DNA of 37,363 nucleotides, from IMG/VR virus record IMGVR_UViG_3300006641_000077, positions 1 through 37,363 of that record. One strand, 5' to 3'. Positions 25,626 to 33,524 of the stretch are shown piece after piece; the stretch's first letter is position 1; the number at the start of each line of letters is the position of its first letter. Below the pieces are notes generated by a model. The model was not told the origin of the DNA, made no database searches, and was given only the letters and a program-made list of their open reading frames with translations. The position numbers were made by a program, and so were the translations under genes. Source of the stretch: a virus.

Positions 25626-27706
25626 TATGATTCAGCAACTACTTCTATTTGAATACTTTGAAAATTGTTTTCGTCAATTGCAAGTATTCTATTTCTTAGT
25701 GGATAGATAATATCGCCATTAGGAACAACATTTATAGATACCACGTTTGTATCATAGAAATCATTACTGCTAACTGCTAGAGGTATTAGCGATGATAGTT
25801 GAATTTTTCCTGTATCATAATTTATTGTTCCGGCATTCTGATTAACAACAACTTTCTCACCATTAGTCTTATAATAAAAAGTTCTTAGAATACCATTTCG
25901 AGCCTGAAGAACTGGTATACCAGTAGCTTCGCTACCTTCTCCGGTAATACTAATAGTTGCTCTACTGTAGTTTATACCACTATTGGTTACCGTGATTGAT
26001 TTAACACGACCATCACCAGTGATATCTGCAACCGCAGTCGCTCCTGTTCCGTCTCCAGTAATAGTTACTGTTGGAACTGAATAATAACCAGAACCAGCAT
26101 TTGTTATTTTTATTAAATCAATACCTGTAAACGAGTTCGGAACTTCTTCAATGAAGACGTTTCTGAAAACGGATGCACTGTCTACGACGGTGTATGATGG
26201 AAAAGAATATACTTTTTCAATGAAGTCACCCTTTTTGAGAGCGGCATTAAAGTTAATGGTGTAATTCTTAGTCTGATTGAGTGTTAATGGTAATCTCTTT
26301 TGCAAGTAAACAACAATATCAGAACCTGTGATTGATCTTTCAGCGTTCTCAATATAATATTGTAACTTTGATTTCTTAAAGGTTGACTTGAACTTTGCCA
26401 ACTCATCATCGTTGTATTTCTTGATTGCGTTATTGACAACTGTTCTGATTTCTCCCGCAGTTAAAGATGTTAACGAAGGATTATAAGTTACTCTTCCCTG
26501 CACCATTAGAAACACATAATCGGGATCAACAATCTCAGGAAGAATTGTCAATACATTACGCTTCTCAACTAAGTCATTTTTAATTCTTTCTTTCTCTAGA
26601 TTGGAAAGAACATAATAACCACGAGTCTTTAATGACATATATACTTTGCCATAGACCACAGGATCATTGTCTTCTCCACCCCAGATTGAAACGGAGTCAA
26701 TGTTGTTATAGTCTTTTGTGATTAGACTTTCATAGTCAGGAACTGTAACTGCACGATTTTGTGCTGTGTAATAGTATGGCGCACGGAAACGAATGTTCTC
26801 GACAGTTTCTTTATCTGAACCACCATACGATGTTTCAACTGTATTGACTATGACACTATCTCTATATTCTGGACCACCAATTGGATCAATAAAAGTAAAC
26901 TTTGAAATGTTATTTGATATAGATCCAACAGTGTCTAGATAAGTGGCAATGACAATGTTACCGTTCTTAGGTTTGTATCCTAGAACATCATCACCAAAGT
27001 AAATTGTATAGTTTAACTGATCGTCTTCTTCTAAGAAATAAACCTTAGAGTTAGCAGTAATTGTTGTTAGGTCTTCTGCAAGTGTATAACTGGTTGTGGT
27101 TGTGTTTGCAGCAGACTCTTGCACAGTAACAACAAGAGTATCAGTATCAACATTAGCAGATGGAATCTGAAATCTTCTGGATGTATTGTTTGCTGTTACA
27201 GCGAACTGCTGAGTAATAACCTCACCTTGCTTAATAAAGACATTAGAGAAGGTAAATGAACCTGCAGACTTATATGCTGTGTTGGAATTTAATGTGACGA
27301 ATGTAAAGTTTACGCCATTCTTATCTTGACCTAATATTCTAGTGTATTTGTCAAGAGTAATGACATTGGTAACTTGATCTTCAGCAGTAGATGGTGTGAC
27401 AATAATATTTACTTTAGACAAAGAACCGTGAGCGGAATCCGGAACATAGTTTATGTTCTTGGCATGTGAAAGGATATTATTTCTTACTTGTGCTGTATCT
27501 AGAAAAGACTCGTTGGCGGCCATATTTAAATAGTAAGAGTTGTAGTATGTGTTATATGCCAGAACATCTAGCAATACGGCCATACCAGAACCTTCAAAGT
27601 CATAGTCTGTAAAAGTAGACTGACTACGAAGAAACTCTTTAAGATTGTTTCTAATACCAAAGAAATCTAAATCTGCAACTTGAAGTGCTGTATTGGAAGT
27701 TGCCAT
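25625..27706 (-). CDS. 6: baseplate wedge protein gp6
   Basis: A protein of 693 aa (T4 gp6 has 660). It has the gp6/J-like pattern: DLDFFGIRNNLKEFLRSQ, then VLLDVLAYNTYYNSYYLNMA, NESFLDTAQ, a later VPDYESLITKDYNNIDSVSI and GKVYMSLKTRGYYVLS. In T4, gp6 dimers form the inner ring of the baseplate. Residues about 532-601 hold an inserted glycine-rich beta module (ITNAGSGYYSVPTVTITGDG) like that of gp7 and gp8. It follows gp25 by 3 bp, and gp25-gp6 adjacency is common in contractile systems. High confidence in family, moderate in the details of the C-terminal part. Confidence 0.93.
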   Translation of the reverse strand: MATSNTALQVADLDFFGIRNNLKEFLRSQSTFTDYDFEGSGMAVLLDVLAYNTYYNSYYLNMAANESFLDTAQVRNNILSHAKNINYVPDSAHGSLSKVNIIVTPSTAEDQVTNVITLDKYTRILGQDKNGVNFTFVTLNSNTAYKSAGSFTFSNVFIKQGEVITQQFAVTANNTSRRFQIPSANVDTDTLVVTVQESAANTTTTSYTLAEDLTTITANSKVYFLEEDDQLNYTIYFGDDVLGYKPKNGNIVIATYLDTVGSISNNISKFTFIDPIGGPEYRDSVIVNTVETSYGGSDKETVENIRFRAPYYYTAQNRAVTVPDYESLITKDYNNIDSVSIWGGEDNDPVVYGKVYMSLKTRGYYVLSNLEKERIKNDLVEKRNVLTILPEIVDPDYVFLMVQGRVTYNPSLTSLTAGEIRTVVNNAIKKYNDDELAKFKSTFKKSKLQYYIENAERSITGSDIVVYLQKRLPLTLNQTKNYTINFNAALKKGDFIEKVYSFPSYTVVDSASVFRNVFIEEVPNSFTGIDLIKITNAGSGYYSVPTVTITGDGTGATAVADITGDGRVKSITVTNSGINYSRATISITGEGSEATGIPVLQARNGILRTFYYKTNGEKVVVNQNAGTINYDTGKIQLSSLIPLAVSSNDFYDTNVVSINVVPNGDIIYPLRNRILAIDENNFQSIQIEVVAES

Positions 27707-27709
27707 AAC

Positions 27710-28117
27710 TTATCTGATCCTTTCGAGGAATATGCTCGTTATTATAGGTTCTTCTCTGTTTTTAATAACGTATTGAAGATTGACACTAAAACCATTTCTA
27801 TCTAAATCTGCTGATACTCTAACCACAACGTCTTTGACTCTTGGTTCAAACTTTGCTATGACACCCTTGATTTCATCTTCAAGATGATATGCTGTAAATG
27901 TATCTACATTTTCAAACAATAATTTTCTTACATTACTACCAATAAATGATCTAAAAGGTCTATCATAATAGTTTGTAAATACCAAATTTCTAATTGATCT
28001 TTTAACTGCTTCATTACCTGTCTTAGTCACAACATCGTTTGTTGTTGGGTGACGTAGAAAGTCTAGATCCAAATCTGAGTAGTCGGGTTTTCTATTTACA
28101 AATACTAGGCTAGCCAT
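27710..28117 (-). CDS. 25: baseplate wedge protein gp25 (GPW/gp25 family)
   Basis: A protein of 135 aa (T4 gp25: 132). Features are DLDLDFLRHPTTNDVVTKTG, EAVKRSIRNLVFTNYYDRPF, then the conserved FEPRVKDVVVRVSAD carrying the EPR motif of the family, which links the sheath and the core bundle of the wedge. In T4 it interacts with gp6 and gp53 and templates sheath polymerisation. A late-type promoter box (CATAAATA) at 28134-28141 and AAAGGAA before the start suggest it leads its own late transcript with gp6, 7 and 8. Confidence 0.96.
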   Translation of the reverse strand: MASLVFVNRKPDYSDLDLDFLRHPTTNDVVTKTGNEAVKRSIRNLVFTNYYDRPFRSFIGSNVRKLLFENVDTFTAYHLEDEIKGVIAKFEPRVKDVVVRVSADLDRNGFSVNLQYVIKNREEPIITSIFLERIR

Positions 28118-28133
28118 TGAAATTCCTTTTGAG

Positions 28134-28141
28134 TATTTATG
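28134..28141 (-). promoter_or_regulatory. T4-late-type promoter box CATAAATA before gp25
   Basis: The minus strand reads CATAAATA, 7 of 8 to the T4 late box, 17 bases before the gp25 ATG. The TAA inside it is the stop codon of the beta-helix spike gene. AAAGGAA lies between box and start. Confidence 0.6.
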
Positions 28142-29123
28142 CTAGATTATCAATAGATGATTTATCGGATGCAACTGCCTGTGGTGGTTTTGTTCCCTTT
28201 GAGTTGCCTTGTTTTTTCTGTGCTTCTTCACCTTGATCAGGATTAGATGTGCCACTGGCCATATAAATCATCTGACCAACATCTTTGTGATAGTTACCAG
28301 AGTCGGCCTTAACATGAATATCACCGCTCTGAGAATTAATACTAATATTACCATTCTTGGCAATGATGTTTGCTGCTTCTTGTGCAATCATATGCATTGC
28401 TCCAGACTCGGATAGAAATTTAATAGCATCTTTAATCTTTGCTTCAAATGTTCCATCTTTGGCAGCAAAGTGAAAGTTTCCCTTTTCAACATTACCAGTG
28501 ATATCACCTTCATTAGCAAACAGATTAAGACCAGAACCACCGCCAAGATGCATTTGATCGCCATGTGATACTGCGGTAAAAGAATCCTTAGACGCCATCG
28601 CAACAGCACCCTGTGCATTCAATACAGAAGATCCTTCTAACTTTTTGGTTTCATTCTTTGCTTGTGTGTCGATGTTACCACGAACATTTCTGTTTAGATT
28701 TTCTGCTGTCAGGTTCATATCACCAGTGGCAGTCAGATTGTAATTGCCATGAACAGTTTTATTAAAATCTCCATAGACCATCAATGATCCGTCACCTTTA
28801 ACAGTAAGATCATTTGCGCCTGTCACGGTTAATCTGTTCTGACCAAACACGAGATTATACATTGAGTTATGAGCAACAATCTGAATAGCACCATTTGGTT
28901 GAAACTGCATTGCTGATCCGCTTCTCGCCTGAAAGGTCATGCTTTCCCAACCTTCAGAATCGTCAACCACAATGTTGTGTCCTGATCTAGTATGCAATAC
29001 CCATGCTTGATTTGGATATGTGCCTGCACCCTTTTCACGACGACTATCTTTAGGACCTTTCCACTTTTCTGGAGTCTTCTTTTTATCTTGTTCTAAGTTT
29101 TTATCAGACTTTCTAGTTGTCAT
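28137..29123 (-). CDS. central spike beta-helix protein (gp5 C-terminal domain as a separate gene)
   Basis: A protein of 328 aa. ATG at 29121-29123 is preferred over the in-frame GTG just upstream because AGGA lies 6 bases before it. The charged N-terminus (about 1-40) is followed by WVLHTRSGHNIVVDDSEGWE, the entry strand typical of gp5/VgrG spikes, and then by short beta-repeats (NLTVTGDMNLTAENLNRN, GNISINSQSGDIHVKAD) that give a trimeric beta-helix needle. The tail 295-328 is polar and probably disordered. No lysozyme domain is seen. It lies 8 bp after the OB-like hub gene; in T4 these parts are fused in one gp5 chain. Role: membrane-piercing spike. Confidence 0.85.
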   Translation of the reverse strand: MTTRKSDKNLEQDKKKTPEKWKGPKDSRREKGAGTYPNQAWVLHTRSGHNIVVDDSEGWESMTFQARSGSAMQFQPNGAIQIVAHNSMYNLVFGQNRLTVTGANDLTVKGDGSLMVYGDFNKTVHGNYNLTATGDMNLTAENLNRNVRGNIDTQAKNETKKLEGSSVLNAQGAVAMASKDSFTAVSHGDQMHLGGGSGLNLFANEGDITGNVEKGNFHFAAKDGTFEAKIKDAIKFLSESGAMHMIAQEAANIIAKNGNISINSQSGDIHVKADSGNYHKDVGQMIYMASGTSNPDQGEEAQKKQGNSKGTKPPQAVASDKSSIDNLA

Positions 29124-29131
29124 CACTATTC

Positions 29132-30535
29132 CTATGTAAAGTTGGACGGATTAAGAGGATTACCCCCTTTTAGAGTGTCCTCAGCAAACTTCCAAAGTTT
29201 CTGAGCAGTATCACTTTGATTTAGTTTTTCAGTCATCTTCTTGGACTCTTTTTCATTGTTAGGTCCTAATCTTTTAAACATATCTTGCATGATGCCAGAA
29301 GACTTGCCAAACATATTGCCAATGCCACCTCCGCCTCCTCCACCGCCGCCACCACCAGCTGGCGAACCACCTGCACTTGGACTTGAAGATGGAGAAGAAA
29401 GACTTTGAGAAAAACTGTTTGATATATTAGCATTGGCATATTGAAGTGAAAATTCACCAGTCGCAGATATCGTTGTGTTGGCATTGCCCCATGGTGTTTC
29501 TGTTTCTATTACAACGTCAGGAATCTTTTCTAAACCAAATAGACTTTCATCATACTGCAATCTATGTAAAGCAACAAATAAATCTTCAAGTGTAGTTACT
29601 TGACTAAGAAGTTCCTCGGCATTTTTTAAATATGTTTCAGAGTGGACTCTATTAGATGTTGGAAAAGAAGCGACTGAAGATTCCGCATCACCTTGAACAA
29701 GAACAGACATGCTTCCCATAGCATCATACATTTCAGGACTTACATTTGTCTTAATGCGATCCATTGGTGTTTCTTGAAAACCAACAGAGAAGTTTCCTTG
29801 TCCTGCTGTAGCGCCTGCTCCTGCACCTGCGCCGCCACCAGCACCTCCTCCACCGCCCATGCCACCCATGAGACCTTGAAACATTCCACCAAGAGACATC
29901 ATATCTCCGGGTATCATACCCATCATATCATTTGTTGGCAATGCGCTAAATTTTTGTTTAGCAGTCGGAACTTCTTTTAATTCTTGAAGTTTATAACCTG
30001 TTGTCTGTTGTTGAGCATTATGAGAACTGAGACCTTTAAGTAAAGAGTGCTTGTGCTTCTTTTTCTTCTCTTTGATTGCTTTAACCTTAACACCATCTTC
30101 TTCTGTTTCTTGAATGTCTGGTGGTATGTTGATGCCAGTTTCACGATCAAACAATTGTTGAAAGTATTGTGCTCCTAATAAATTTTGTCCACCACCTTGA
30201 CCCTTGTCATAGTTAACAATATCATTAGCCTGTCCTAATATGATGCCCTGATTTTGTCCGGGCATCTTTAGAACATAAACTAAACTACCAGGATCCATGA
30301 CACCAGGAAAAGAGAGTTGTGACATTGATGTGGGTGAATGCATCAATGGTGAAAATGCTAGATGCTCTTGCTTAACATTATTAGGATCATGAACACCTGG
30401 CAAGATTACTTTTTGATTAGATGATTTGTCAGAAGGATGATCACCTTTGTTAGCACCTTTGCCATTTGGATCTCCTCCAGAAGCAATAACACCTATTTGT
30501 ATAAAGTCAAAAATACTAGAATTAATATTTCCCAT
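29132..30535 (-). CDS. 5: baseplate hub/spike OB-fold protein (gp5 N-terminal-like) with polyglycine linkers
   Basis: A protein of 467 aa from ATG at 30533-30535, which has GGAGAAG upstream. The longer frame begins 7 codons earlier inside the gp27 gene. Residues about 1-120 form the gp5/VgrG OB-like domain (FDFIQIGVIASGGDPNGKG, VYVLKMPGQNQGIILGQAND). A basic stretch KEKKKKHKHSLLKG follows, then a Met/Gly segment and a polyglycine linker (about 220-245), then a helical and beta part (about 275-380), then an 11-Gly run (about 395-405). There is no visible T4-lysozyme-like catalytic region between OB and spike. Its neighbours gp27-type hub and beta-helix protein support a hub role. Confidence 0.78.
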   Translation of the reverse strand: MGNINSSIFDFIQIGVIASGGDPNGKGANKGDHPSDKSSNQKVILPGVHDPNNVKQEHLAFSPLMHSPTSMSQLSFPGVMDPGSLVYVLKMPGQNQGIILGQANDIVNYDKGQGGGQNLLGAQYFQQLFDRETGINIPPDIQETEEDGVKVKAIKEKKKKHKHSLLKGLSSHNAQQQTTGYKLQELKEVPTAKQKFSALPTNDMMGMIPGDMMSLGGMFQGLMGGMGGGGGAGGGAGAGAGATAGQGNFSVGFQETPMDRIKTNVSPEMYDAMGSMSVLVQGDAESSVASFPTSNRVHSETYLKNAEELLSQVTTLEDLFVALHRLQYDESLFGLEKIPDVVIETETPWGNANTTISATGEFSLQYANANISNSFSQSLSSPSSSPSAGGSPAGGGGGGGGGGGIGNMFGKSSGIMQDMFKRLGPNNEKESKKMTEKLNQSDTAQKLWKFAEDTLKGGNPLNPSNFT

Positions 30536-30536
30536 A

Positions 30537-31769
30537 TTAAACTTCTCCTTGACCAACAGTCTTAGAAACGCAATCTAATGTTGTGGTAGCAAAACCACCA
30601 AACTTAATAGTATGCATCATTGATGATATCAAATATTCTCCAGATCCATAAACTTTTGACTGATCAAATCTATTTTTCCAATCTAACTTTATGACCTTGC
30701 CAGCGTGTAGTTTAGGATCCCATGGCACGACTATTCTTAATGCAATCTTATCTTTTTCTAATAGACCCATTCTTGCCTGTCTTTTCAATAGATGCGATTC
30801 AACATCCAGATTACAACTATTTTGCTGCTGTGCGGTTGACTTATTAGATAGACCTTCTTTGTAGTTATGTGATCCCATACCACAATCACCTGAGAATCCA
30901 CCACCACCCGAACTCATTCCCATAATCTGCTTAAAGACTTTATTGTAGAATGCACCACTATTTTTATCTTCTCCGTTTTCATCTATACCATTTAACAAAT
31001 CAGAAAGATAATCATAGTCACATGGAAAAGAAAAACTTAACGCCACGTTCATTGTCTGATATCCGCCGCCAGAACCACCAGTGTCACCATATACGTATGT
31101 GGCAATAGCACTACCGTCTGTCATTGATTTTAGTGATTCGAAATGATGCACACCCTTGCCAGACTGTTCATTCAAGGTCATAAAATGAAGAAACGATGGA
31201 TCATCTCCATCTAATGCTACTTGTGCTTGTTGTGCGATTACTTGAAATGGATGAATATTTTCTGCGATGTAATCTCTTGCAGGATCAGCATTTTTAACTT
31301 CCGTTTCGTCTGCTTCAAGACATTCGTTTAAAACGTTTTCTACTACCTGAGATGGTTGAGTGCATTTCCATGATCTACTAATAAGAGTCTGTGCATCTTT
31401 AAGAACAGTCTTATCAATCGCATGAAAGGTCATTTCTTCTGCATTGCTGACATTGACAGCAACAAAGTTACGTTGATCCAATCTGTAACATTGCTGATTG
31501 ACTTTCATTCTATCTTTAGGCTGTCCGCTTTTGTCTCTTCTTATCAAAGTAAAAGTCATCTCTTTATTTTTAAGAGAATCAAAATTTTTTCCTGATGGTG
31601 TATAAAGATCGGATTGCAATGTGGCAGAGACTTGCACAGCAGGATTCAATAAACTCTCTACGATGTTCAACTCTCTGAGAGTCATATTATCTGGAAGACT
31701 TCCGCCAATGTCAAAGTTCTGAACTGATATAACACCAATCGGATCCTGAATATCAAACGTAATTGCCAT
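30537..31769 (-). CDS. 27: baseplate hub protein gp27-like
   Basis: A protein of 410 aa (T4 gp27: 391). Its start overlaps the gp53 stop (TAATG). The N-terminal part MTLRELNIVESLLNPAVQVS, with VTLR-type hub strands, the centre (CTQPSQVVENVLNECLEADE, then NIHPFQVIAQQAQVAL) and the final LDWKNRFDQSKVYGSGEYLI followed by TIKFGGFATTTLDCV match the gp27/VgrG1-type tube-domain hub. It would form the trimeric torus on which gp5 sits. A polar Gly/Ser segment lies at about 290-320. The next gene, the OB-like protein, is its expected partner, as in T4. Confidence 0.85.
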   Translation of the reverse strand: MAITFDIQDPIGVISVQNFDIGGSLPDNMTLRELNIVESLLNPAVQVSATLQSDLYTPSGKNFDSLKNKEMTFTLIRRDKSGQPKDRMKVNQQCYRLDQRNFVAVNVSNAEEMTFHAIDKTVLKDAQTLISRSWKCTQPSQVVENVLNECLEADETEVKNADPARDYIAENIHPFQVIAQQAQVALDGDDPSFLHFMTLNEQSGKGVHHFESLKSMTDGSAIATYVYGDTGGSGGGYQTMNVALSFSFPCDYDYLSDLLNGIDENGEDKNSGAFYNKVFKQIMGMSSGGGGFSGDCGMGSHNYKEGLSNKSTAQQQNSCNLDVESHLLKRQARMGLLEKDKIALRIVVPWDPKLHAGKVIKLDWKNRFDQSKVYGSGEYLISSMMHTIKFGGFATTTLDCVSKTVGQGEV

Positions 31770-32488
31770 TATCTAACTCTTCTAATATATGGCGGAGTAA
31801 ATGATGTTAGATCGTCAAACTCTGTCATTATTTGCTCGTAATATTCTTTCTTAATAACTTTGATCAATCTTCTACTTTCATTTAGATCCATTTCATACTG
31901 ATAGTTGGTGACTGCTTCACCTTTGATTGTTTCAGTGACAGTCTTGCCTTCTATATTATATGTTTCAACAGATTGTGTGAATGCCAAAGAACCGGGATCC
32001 ATGCCATGAACTTCGTAATAGTTGTAAGGAACATCTAGATTATTGTCTGTTAGTTTTTCTTTATTAACAACATATCGTGTTTCTGTTATTATATCGTCAG
32101 GTTGTAGTTCTCTGGTAATCACCATATTGTAATGATGATATGTTATCTCTGAATTTTCAATTGATCCATACTTATTGATAATATACTTGTTGAATGCATC
32201 GTATCCAAGAGGCCATTCAAACTGTGGATCGATAATCTGATTTGCCAATAGTATCATCCAACCAGCACCAGCATCGTTGTAGACCTTCTCTGCAATGATT
32301 TCTGGTGTTTCGCTATCCTCTAACTCAATACCATAATATGACGATAGATTGTTTAATACTTCACTGATATACTTTACACGAAAGAATATGTTGGTGACCT
32401 TTTCATACTGTTTGTTAATAACAGCATTTCTAATGTCATAATCGACTTTAGGAAACTTACCAAAATATGAGTTATATACTACTGCCAT
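31769..32488 (-). CDS. 53: baseplate wedge protein gp53
   Basis: A protein of 239 aa (T4 gp53: 196). The family pattern is a short N-terminal part (MAVVYNSYFGKFPKVDYDI), then a LysM-like core GIELEDSETPEIIAEKVYND with AGAGWMILLANQIIDPQFEW, followed by PLGYDAFNKYIINKYGS, which matches the 'PxWxWLLxxxNxIxDPxxxWP' region of gp53. In T4 it joins wedges at the last step. It is downstream of gp4 and the 172-aa gene, as gene 53 follows gene 4 in T4. Site AAGGCAGATAGATG. The C-terminal region is longer than in T4. Confidence 0.93.
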   Translation of the reverse strand: MAVVYNSYFGKFPKVDYDIRNAVINKQYEKVTNIFFRVKYISEVLNNLSSYYGIELEDSETPEIIAEKVYNDAGAGWMILLANQIIDPQFEWPLGYDAFNKYIINKYGSIENSEITYHHYNMVITRELQPDDIITETRYVVNKEKLTDNNLDVPYNYYEVHGMDPGSLAFTQSVETYNIEGKTVTETIKGEAVTNYQYEMDLNESRRLIKVIKKEYYEQIMTEFDDLTSFTPPYIRRVR

Positions 32489-32497
32489 CTATCTGCC

Positions 32498-33016
32498 TTA
32501 TTGATTGAATACCCAGTCTTCTACTGGTAATTGAACTGCTAAATCATACTCACTTGGATATATTTCAATGAACTTTGATCTTACCTGACTGAATAGATAT
32601 CTATGCACACAAGGCATTGCCAACTGTTCAACTTTTGAATTTGTCAATAACCTTTGATAATTAACTTGCATTATCGTCTTATCACTGATAACTGCTTCGC
32701 TTCGTGTCTGTAACAGTATTTCGAGCAATGCTGCTCTCTGTGCTGCACCTATGTAATGCAAATTCAAACCAAGAAATCCATTATTATATCTTTCTATAGG
32801 AACACAGAGCGGCAACTTGTCATACTTGGGCAGAGTATATCTACCTACTGGATTATATCTAAATAAATATAATCTTCCAATTACAGTAAATGCTCGTCCT
32901 CGTTCCTCATTAGACATAGCAAGTTTTCTGGCAGTTCTAGGATCCTTTGCAGCAGCGGCCTTTTCAAACAACCATTTCTGCATTTCTTCCGAGGTATATT
33001 TCTTTTTTTCTGCCAT
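32498..33016 (-). CDS. conserved T4-like myovirus structural protein (172 aa), family unknown
   Basis: A protein of 172 aa. Residues about 40-100 hold LYLFRYNPVGRYTLPKYDKL followed by PLCVPIE and NNGFLGLNLHYIGAAQRAAL, a motif that I recognise from uncharacterised proteins placed between gp4 and gp53 in T4-like phages of aquatic bacteria. The N-terminal 40 residues are basic and helical. The start ATG has GGAAT just upstream and lies 5 bp from the gp4 stop. Position and conservation suggest a neck, tail-completion or baseplate part; T4 has no obvious partner that I can see. Function unknown. Confidence 0.7.
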   Translation of the reverse strand: MAEKKKYTSEEMQKWLFEKAAAAKDPRTARKLAMSNEERGRAFTVIGRLYLFRYNPVGRYTLPKYDKLPLCVPIERYNNGFLGLNLHYIGAAQRAALLEILLQTRSEAVISDKTIMQVNYQRLLTNSKVEQLAMPCVHRYLFSQVRSKFIEIYPSEYDLAVQLPVEDWVFNQ

Positions 33017-33020
33017 ATTC

Positions 33021-33476
33021 CTATTTATTGTTCTTGTTGAACAGTTCTTTCTCGGTGATCAATTTAAACTCCCATCCTTTGCTCTGAGCATATCTGGAGG
33101 CAGCATCCCACTTGGCCTGATTGACGCCATATGTAAAGACTTCGTTGATATATCTTTTAGTCTTTCTACCAGGTGCTTTAGGTTCCATAGTCTGTGCTGC
33201 TGGTTTAACCTCTAATAGCATAACCTTGATAGATCCATCTGGTGCTTTTGCTTCAACATAGAAATCGACAAAGTATCGATGTATCTTATTATCTACTGGT
33301 GATTTGTATGGTATGACAATCTCTTCGGATGACCAAGCGATGACGTTGGAGTTTTCGTCTAGTGATTGCATAACTCTACGTTCCCAACCAGATCGATATA
33401 CTATATTAGATGCGTCACCTCTATACTTGGCAGGAAATTTGGGTTTAAAAAATCCCTGTTTAAAATTAGTCGCCAT
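33021..33476 (-). CDS. 4: head completion protein gp4
   Basis: A protein of 151 aa, the same size as T4 gp4 (gp50). It has the TnsA-like/restriction-endonuclease-type layout: NIVYRSGWERRVMQSLDENS with a conserved Glu (WE) at the start of the fold, SSEEIVIPY, HRYFVDFYVEAK with the key Asp, and VMLLEVKPAAQT with the 'E-x-K' catalytic-like pair, then KWDAASRYAQSKGWEFKLIT. In T4 it is needed to finish DNA-filled heads before tail joining. First gene of the leftward operon, site AGAGGTATATC before ATG. Confidence 0.93.
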   Translation of the reverse strand: MATNFKQGFFKPKFPAKYRGDASNIVYRSGWERRVMQSLDENSNVIAWSSEEIVIPYKSPVDNKIHRYFVDFYVEAKAPDGSIKVMLLEVKPAAQTMEPKAPGRKTKRYINEVFTYGVNQAKWDAASRYAQSKGWEFKLITEKELFNKNNK

Positions 33477-33524
33477 GATATACCTCTACTAAATATATGT
33501 AGTCTATTCCTATAGAGGTAATAA
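33477..33524. promoter_or_regulatory. divergent promoter/RBS region between gp4 and gp48 operons
   Basis: Only 48 bp separate the two divergent start codons. The segment holds an inverted pair TACCTCTA (33481-33488) and TAGAGGTA (33513-33520), each of which is the ribosome binding site of its own gene, and an AT-rich centre (ACTAAATATATGTAG). On the + strand ACTAAATA fits 6 of 8 positions of the T4 late box TATAAATA, 29 bases before ATG. On the - strand no clear late box is seen. Both operons must start here or be read through from genes outside the window. Confidence 0.5.

Noticed and set aside
29340-29365. Frameshift or assembly error in the run of Gly codons in the OB-like hub gene
   Set aside because: The frame stays open on both sides and the Gly run fits a linker, with mixed codons and no single-base run.
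33014-33030. Late promoter AATAAATA before the 172-aa gene
   Set aside because: The box is directly next to the ribosome binding site, leaving no room for a leader, and is formed by the gp4 end codons.
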